From Nitrososphaerota archaeon (GTDB lineage Archaea > Thermoproteota > Bathyarchaeia > Bathyarchaeales > Bathycorpusculaceae), in NCBI GenBank assembly GCA_031282985.1, contig JAITCR010000140.1, forward strand, positions 1 through 19,115: a DNA stretch of 19,115 nt, given 5' to 3'. The notes beneath the pieces were generated by a model. It searched no databases. It was not told the origin of the DNA and was given only the letters and a program-made list of their open reading frames with translations. Position 1 is the stretch's first letter, and every line of letters starts with the position of its first letter. Shown piece after piece: positions 15,637 to 19,115 of the stretch. The position numbers and the translations under genes were made by a program.

Positions 15637-16646
15637 TTTTCAATCACTGTTTCATTGGATACACTGATACCGAAGTGTCTGCCACCCTTTGCTGCAAGAT
15701 GAACTATTACTTTATCATCTTGTTTAAGTTCGGTGACTGGTTTAGATCCTTTAGGAGTAACTACACGTATAGTTTCTGCGTTTTGCAGTATAGTTTTGAT
15801 CGTTTTGTTTTCAACTTGTGCCTCAACGAGTACTAATGGTCTAATTTCAATTTTTATTCTGCCAATGTTTGCTTTACGTGTTTTGCCTTCACGGTTAACA
15901 ATTACCACTTCGTCACCTGCCTTAAACTCTTGAAGATACCGCGTAGTATGTAAGTTACCTAAAGTGTACATAGATAAAGAACCTGCGTTAACCCTGAACG
16001 GTCGCGACGCAACATATGGATTCTCATTAACTTCCGCTTCTACTAAAAATAAGCCTGCACTTTGACTGCCAACAAGTACTCCCTCGTATTGAGTCATCAT
16101 GTCACATGTATCAACACATACACGTGCACCGTTGCCAATTGGTTTAGTGGAAATGACTTTTGCAACAACCATTTCAAGTTTTAAAGTTTCAGGTTTAACA
16201 ATTTCAACGATTTTCAACATTTCTTCGGGCTGAGAAAATTTAAGTAGCACGCCATCAGTACCCAATTCTAAGGTTTCAAGTGCAACTTTTGCTTCTTCAG
16301 CAGTGGTTACTTCAGCGATTAGTTTACTCTTTCCTTTAATGCGAGCAATAAGATTTTCTAATGGGATAATACGCCAGTTTGTAGTGCTGATTAATAGGTA
16401 ACTTGCGCCTTTTTCCGCTGCTCTAACAATTAAATTTTCTGTTGACTTATCGGATATGCAAATTCTTAAAATTTTGTTTTGAACATCTAAATTTTCGAAA
16501 TTTTCAATCGATGGTGACAAAATAACATATTCTTGTTCTGTTGCCAAAAAAGTGGCTTTGTCACCTTCAACTATAACATCGCTGTATTGATTGCCAAGAT
16601 TAGCTGAGAAGTCATTTTTTCTGGCTTCTATCCAGAGTTCCTTCAA
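15633..16646 (-). CDS. aroB': 3-Dehydroquinate synthase II (archaeal, NAD-dependent)
   Basis: In the archaeal shikimate route this enzyme oxidatively deaminates and cyclises ADTH (2-amino-3,7-dideoxy-D-threo-hept-6-ulosonate) to 3-dehydroquinate using NAD. It replaces bacterial AroB, to which it is unrelated. The 337-residue protein starts MKELWIEA and carries the family-typical WRIIPLENLIA (91-101), LELGTDGVLLK (126-136) and a C-terminal region with GSQSAGLFLVEAE and SRPFRVNAG. It overlaps the ADTH synthase gene by 4 bases and aroD by 4 bases, the tight coupling expected of consecutive steps. Confidence 0.93.
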   Translation of the reverse strand: MKELWIEARKNDFSANLGNQYSDVIVEGDKATFLATEQEYVILSPSIENFENLDVQNKILRICISDKSTENLIVRAAEKGASYLLISTTNWRIIPLENLIARIKGKSKLIAEVTTAEEAKVALETLELGTDGVLLKFSQPEEMLKIVEIVKPETLKLEMVVAKVISTKPIGNGARVCVDTCDMMTQYEGVLVGSQSAGLFLVEAEVNENPYVASRPFRVNAGSLSMYTLGNLHTTRYLQEFKAGDEVVIVNREGKTRKANIGRIKIEIRPLVLVEAQVENKTIKTILQNAETIRVVTPKGSKPVTELKQDDKVIVHLAAKGGRHFGISVSNETVIEK

Positions 16647-17434
16647 AATTTTTCACCAAGAATTTTCTGTGCTTGCTCTACTGCTGCACCTTTATGCACA
16701 ATTGCTGAAAGTGCCTTAACAATCAACGCTTGATTATCACATTGGAACACATTACGTCCCATCGAAAGTCCAGCTGCTCCCGCTTTAAGCGCATCACTTG
16801 TGATTCGCAAAAGTTCTTCTATGGTTTTACATTTTGGTCCACCTGCAATGAGAACTGGAACTGGACAGCTTTCCGTAACTTGCTTAAACGATCCTATAGT
16901 TCCTGTGTAATTGGTTTTGATAATGTCTGCACCCAGCTCAGCACCAATTCGAGCTGCATGCGCCACAGCTTCAAGGGCATGCTCATTTGTGATTTTTGGC
17001 CCCCGAGGATACATCATGGCAAGAAGTGGTAAACCAAAACTGTCACATTCTTCAGCTACTTTTCCAAGGTTAGATAACATTTTATCCTCATCTTGAGCAC
17101 CTACATTTACATGTATAGCAACTGCATCTGCACCGATACGTGAGGCTTCTTTTACGCTACAAACTTGGACTTTGCTGTTCACATTTGGATTAAGATTCGA
17201 CATACCGTTAAGCATCACAATTAACCCTGTATCTATAGTATCAACAGTTTTCACAATGCCTTTGTGGACAAGAACTGCATCAACACCACCGTTAACAAGC
17301 TGTTCAATTGTCTGTTGCATATTAGTGATGCCTTGGATTGGACCAATGGTTACGCCGTGATCCATGGGAACAACTATTGTACGACTATCTCGTTGAAATA
17401 TTTGTTTCATTCGCCTATTTTTACCTTGATTCAA
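16643..17434 (-). CDS. aroA': ADTH synthase (2-amino-3,7-dideoxy-D-threo-hept-6-ulosonate synthase)
   Basis: Class I aldolase-fold enzyme that condenses L-aspartate semialdehyde with 6-deoxy-5-ketofructose 1-phosphate, the first step of the archaeal shikimate route. The 263 residues include VPMDHG (22-27, with Asp25), MYPRG (141-145, with Tyr142), the Schiff-base Lys173 in IIKTNYTG and AGGPK (197-201). The start is TTG 17434, with AGGAGATGG upstream overlapping the lysC stop region; it keeps a GKxxR stretch that I recall in related archaeal proteins. ATG 17410 is an alternative that drops eight residues. A plain fructose-bisphosphate aldolase is possible from sequence alone, but the neighbours argue for ADTH synthase. 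Confidence 0.91.
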   Translation of the reverse strand: MNQGKNRRMKQIFQRDSRTIVVPMDHGVTIGPIQGITNMQQTIEQLVNGGVDAVLVHKGIVKTVDTIDTGLIVMLNGMSNLNPNVNSKVQVCSVKEASRIGADAVAIHVNVGAQDEDKMLSNLGKVAEECDSFGLPLLAMMYPRGPKITNEHALEAVAHAARIGAELGADIIKTNYTGTIGSFKQVTESCPVPVLIAGGPKCKTIEELLRITSDALKAGAAGLSMGRNVFQCDNQALIVKALSAIVHKGAAVEQAQKILGEKF

Positions 17435-17447
17435 GTATACCCATCTC

Positions 17448-18692
17448 CTAACGTGTTTTTAATGAAGCTTTAATAAGTTTTAGAGATCTTTCTTTTTCGC
17501 TCCAATCTACAAACAGCAAAATGCTTGAAGTAATGGTCAATATGCCTGAAATGTTGATGCCCGCATGTCTTAAATCTTCACTGATTTTTCCAATGATACC
17601 ATGAGTTTCTTCAAGACCTACACCACTAGTTTGGATAAATGCAAGGTCTTTTTTGACTGCCATGGCAATTGTCTCTTTATTATCTACTGTAATTTGATGT
17701 ATTTGATTGAAGAGCTCAACTATATTATTTACCTGATTTATGTAAAATATAATAGAATTTGTGTTCATCGACATGCCTAACAGTGTGGTATGCTGCCTAA
17801 CTCTTTCAAACATTTCTGTTATAATCCTTATGTTATTTGAGGTGCCCTTCCCAATAACAGTTATTTCAGCCACAGGCGTTGAGCTGACTATTTCAGCATC
17901 AAGCTCCCACGCTATCGCATCTTTAATTATAGTGCCTGACTTGTTTAAATCATCATGTTTATTGCTCATAACTTTCGCATCGATGTTCTTTGGTTTATAC
18001 TTAAGTGCTTTACTATGAATGAATTTAGCACCCGAATCAGCCAAACCTACAAGGGTGTTAACATTTATCTCTGACAAAAGTTTTGGATTTTGAATAATTT
18101 TAGGGTCACTTGACATTATACCCTCAGCATCAGTAACAAGTACAATCTGATCCGCATCTATACCTTCACCTATAATAAACGCGGTGGTGTCACTTCCTCC
18201 TCTGCCAAGAGTGGTGATTTTACCATCTTTAGTTTTACCCACGAAACCTGCAATTACAGGTATTATACCTTTCTCAATAAGTGGCAGAACACAACTCTTG
18301 ATGTTTTTGTTGCATTCCTTAATATTCGGATTCGCGTTCTGGAAGGAATCATCAGTTACTATCGGCCACTTATCTTCCATAGGATCAAAATAACAGGCAT
18401 CAACACCGTTATTGCGTAGTGCAGCTGCAAAAATACGTACACTTGTACGTTCACCCATGGAGAGAATATCATCTAATTCATGTTTAGCTAGTTTTCCCTC
18501 TGAAGCGTTTTTAGCTGTAGCCATAAGTATATCAGTGGTTTTACCCATGGCTGAAACGACAACTGCAATTTTGGTGCCACGTTTAGCTTCTGAAACAACT
18601 GCCATCACAGCTTTCAGTAGTTTTTCAGGATTTGCAAGGCTCGAACCGCCAAATTTAACCACGATTTTTTTGACAAATTTTACATTTACCAT
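17448..18692 (-). CDS. lysC: Aspartate kinase
   Basis: Phosphorylates aspartate, the first step towards aspartate semialdehyde. The 414 residues show the kinase motif KFGGSS (13-18), GERTSVRI (80-87), GRGGSDTTA (163-171) and TDAEGIMSSDP (187-197). The C-terminal third (about 270-410) is a pair of ACT domains, so allosteric control by an amino acid is expected; which one cannot be read. Heading this operon, it probably supplies aspartate semialdehyde for ADTH synthase as well as lysine, threonine and methionine. No asd gene is present. ATG 18692 has only a weak SD (GTGAGTGAAG). The stop is 13 bases before the next gene. Confidence 0.94.
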   Translation of the reverse strand: MVNVKFVKKIVVKFGGSSLANPEKLLKAVMAVVSEAKRGTKIAVVVSAMGKTTDILMATAKNASEGKLAKHELDDILSMGERTSVRIFAAALRNNGVDACYFDPMEDKWPIVTDDSFQNANPNIKECNKNIKSCVLPLIEKGIIPVIAGFVGKTKDGKITTLGRGGSDTTAFIIGEGIDADQIVLVTDAEGIMSSDPKIIQNPKLLSEINVNTLVGLADSGAKFIHSKALKYKPKNIDAKVMSNKHDDLNKSGTIIKDAIAWELDAEIVSSTPVAEITVIGKGTSNNIRIITEMFERVRQHTTLLGMSMNTNSIIFYINQVNNIVELFNQIHQITVDNKETIAMAVKKDLAFIQTSGVGLEETHGIIGKISEDLRHAGINISGILTITSSILLFVDWSEKERSLKLIKASLKTR

Positions 18693-18709
18693 AATTCTTC
18701 ACTCACTAC

Positions 18710-18743
18710 GCCCAGAACACCTTAAATCTAAGTAGTTCTGGGC
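18710..18743. repeat. 34-bp dyad / hairpin ahead of aspartate kinase
   Basis: Arms GCCCAGAAC (18710-18718) and GTTCTGGGC (18735-18743) are perfectly complementary over 9 bp. Inside, after a 2x2 mismatch, CTTA (18721-18724) pairs with TAAG (18729-18732) around a 4-base loop, so 13 of the bases on each side are paired or symmetric. It lies 17 bases upstream of the lysC start codon. The last base of the small leader ORF's stop codon (18743, minus strand) is its first base. No T-run follows, so it does not look like a simple terminator. It could act as RNA hairpin or as operator DNA. Confidence 0.85.
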
Positions 18744-18823
18744 TAATTATAAAAATGATGATAGAACCAGCCTTCGAAGTTACAGCTATGCGTTTCTTCT
18801 GTGTTAATATCTAGAGCTGCCAT
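18743..18823 (-). CDS. Candidate 26-residue aromatic-rich leader peptide
   Basis: An ATG at 18823 opens a 26-codon frame closed by TAG at 18745-18743. The last twelve residues are NFEGWFYHHFYN, so six of the final eleven residues are Phe, Tyr or Trp, the end products of the operon downstream. The stop codon abuts the 34-bp dyad. An in-frame TAG precedes the ATG by 12 bases and no other start codon exists, so the ORF is well delimited. A BRE-TATA-like promoter lies about 39 bases upstream. Against it: the AAGGAA just before the ATG is too close for a normal SD, and the F-Y-N codons coincide with a TATA-like sequence. A regulatory leader is inference. Confidence 0.35.
   Translation of the reverse strand: MAALDINTEETHSCNFEGWFYHHFYN
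18745..18755 (-). promoter_or_regulatory. Candidate proximal TATA box of the lysC-aromatic operon
   Basis: On the minus strand TTTTTATAATT lies about 58 bases upstream of ATG 18692, predicting a start site near 18724, at the middle of the 34-bp dyad. If used, the dyad is a start-site operator and the small ORF is not transcribed from it. The same bases encode the last residues (F-Y-N) of the small ORF. Confidence 0.4.
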
Positions 18824-18856
18824 TTCCTTCGAACCCTAAAAATTGGTTATAGCCAA

Positions 18857-18873
18857 AAAATATAAGCGTTTCG
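18857..18873 (-). promoter_or_regulatory. Candidate distal promoter (BRE plus TATA) upstream of the aromatic leader ORF
   Basis: On the minus strand CGAAACG (18873-18867) followed by CTTATATTTT (18866-18857) resembles an archaeal BRE-TATA pair. The predicted start site is near 18836, about 12 bases before the leader ATG at 18823, so a transcript from here would carry the leader ORF and the hairpin before lysC. A TTGG-N6-CCAA dyad (18843-18856) lies between box and start. Confidence 0.45.
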
Positions 18874-18963
18874 GAAACAGACCTCGAATTGGACTATGTT
18901 TGATTTAATAATTAGGAGAGTGTTTATATTGGAATGAGGGCGTAGTGTTTTTGGGATTGTTTT

Positions 18964-19115
18964 GTGATTTGTCCAAAATGTAAGAAAAAAAGATAATTCA
19001 GTAAAAAATGGTCATCATCACGGTAAACAACGTTACAAATGTAGAGAATGTTGCTGTCAGTTTACTTAAGAACAACCACGCGGTAAAAACATCAAGACTA
19101 AACACTGGCCATTCT
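18964..19115 (+). pseudogene. Broken transposase-like zinc ribbon (IS1-type), running off the right edge
   Basis: Frame one from GTG 18964 reads VICPKCKKK and hits TAA at 18994. After a one-base shift at the A-run (18985-18991) the reading continues from 18992 as DNSVKNGHHHGKQRYKCREC and then CCQFT, stops at TAA 19067-19069, and resumes in the same frame as EQPRGKNIKTKHWPF to the edge. CPKC, NGHHHGKQRYKC and CxxC-CQFT followed by a PRGK-like segment are the N-terminal zinc ribbon and linker of IS1-like transposases. A frameshift and an in-frame stop make this copy decayed. Terminal repeats and the 3' part are not visible. Confidence 0.65.

Noticed and set aside
18826..18836. TTCGAACCC resembling a tRNA T-arm
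   Set aside because: No acceptor, D or anticodon stems can be built around it on either strand.
18985..18996. A-run in the right transposase fragment as a programmed -1 frameshift site
   Set aside because: The A-run looks slippery, but the continuing frame needs a +1 shift, and a further in-frame TAA follows at 19067. Decay explains it better.
1..19115. CRISPR array, rRNA or tRNA gene, defence or toxin-antitoxin genes
   Set aside because: No regularly spaced repeats, tRNA cloverleaf or rRNA-like sequence was seen; apart from the edges and the zinc-ribbon gene, all genes are amino-acid biosynthesis enzymes.

Overview
This AT-rich window reads as archaeal. Three enzymes of the archaeal shikimate route are present: the ADTH (aldolase-type) synthase, the NAD-dependent 3-dehydroquinate synthase II and a GHMP-type shikimate kinase. 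Several genes start with TTG behind good Shine-Dalgarno (SD) sequences, and TATA-like boxes precede the transcription units. A TACK-type archaeon (for example Bathyarchaeia) is plausible, but no marker gene here settles the lineage.

Layout. Positions 1-67 hold the outward-facing start of a transposase-like zinc ribbon on the minus strand. Positions 68-503 are non-coding apart from two TATA-like boxes and a 16-codon ORF ending Val-Leu-Ile-Leu. On the plus strand follow ilvB and ilvN (acetolactate synthase), a 125-bp gap, then leuC, leuD, leuB and a leuA-type synthase, and finally pheA (prephenate dehydratase), which overlaps leuA. On the minus strand, read from 18692 down to 8558, runs a tight operon: aspartate kinase, ADTH synthase, 3-dehydroquinate synthase II, 3-dehydroquinate dehydratase, shikimate dehydrogenase, shikimate kinase, EPSP synthase, chorismate synthase, chorismate mutase, an aminotransferase and prephenate dehydrogenase. 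After its own promoter-like region comes an unrecognised double-zinc-ribbon protein (8014-8448). The two gene sets converge with 19 bp between stop codons. From 18964 to the end is a broken transposase-like zinc ribbon on the plus strand.

How the genes work together. Aspartate kinase opens the aromatic operon, which fits the archaeal route because ADTH synthase consumes aspartate semialdehyde. The operon then covers every step to chorismate, plus chorismate mutase and the tyrosine branch. The phenylalanine branch enzyme sits at the end of the branched-chain operon. Acetolactate synthase and the Leu enzymes cover the first step of Val/Ile synthesis and the leucine branch. Not present here: ilvC, ilvD, ilvE, asd and the enzyme that makes the deoxyketohexose phosphate partner.

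Most interesting signal. Both biosynthetic units are preceded by a tiny ORF whose last codons match the pathway products. Before ilvB it ends V-L-I-L. Before the aspartate kinase/aromatic operon a 26-codon ORF ends NFEGWFYHHFYN, and its stop codon touches a 34-nt, 13-bp hairpin that lies ahead of the first structural gene. A TATA-like box lies upstream of each tiny ORF. This resembles leader-peptide attenuation, which I do not know to be established in archaea. The competing explanation is that the second TATA-like box in each leader is the real promoter and the dyad is an operator on the start site.
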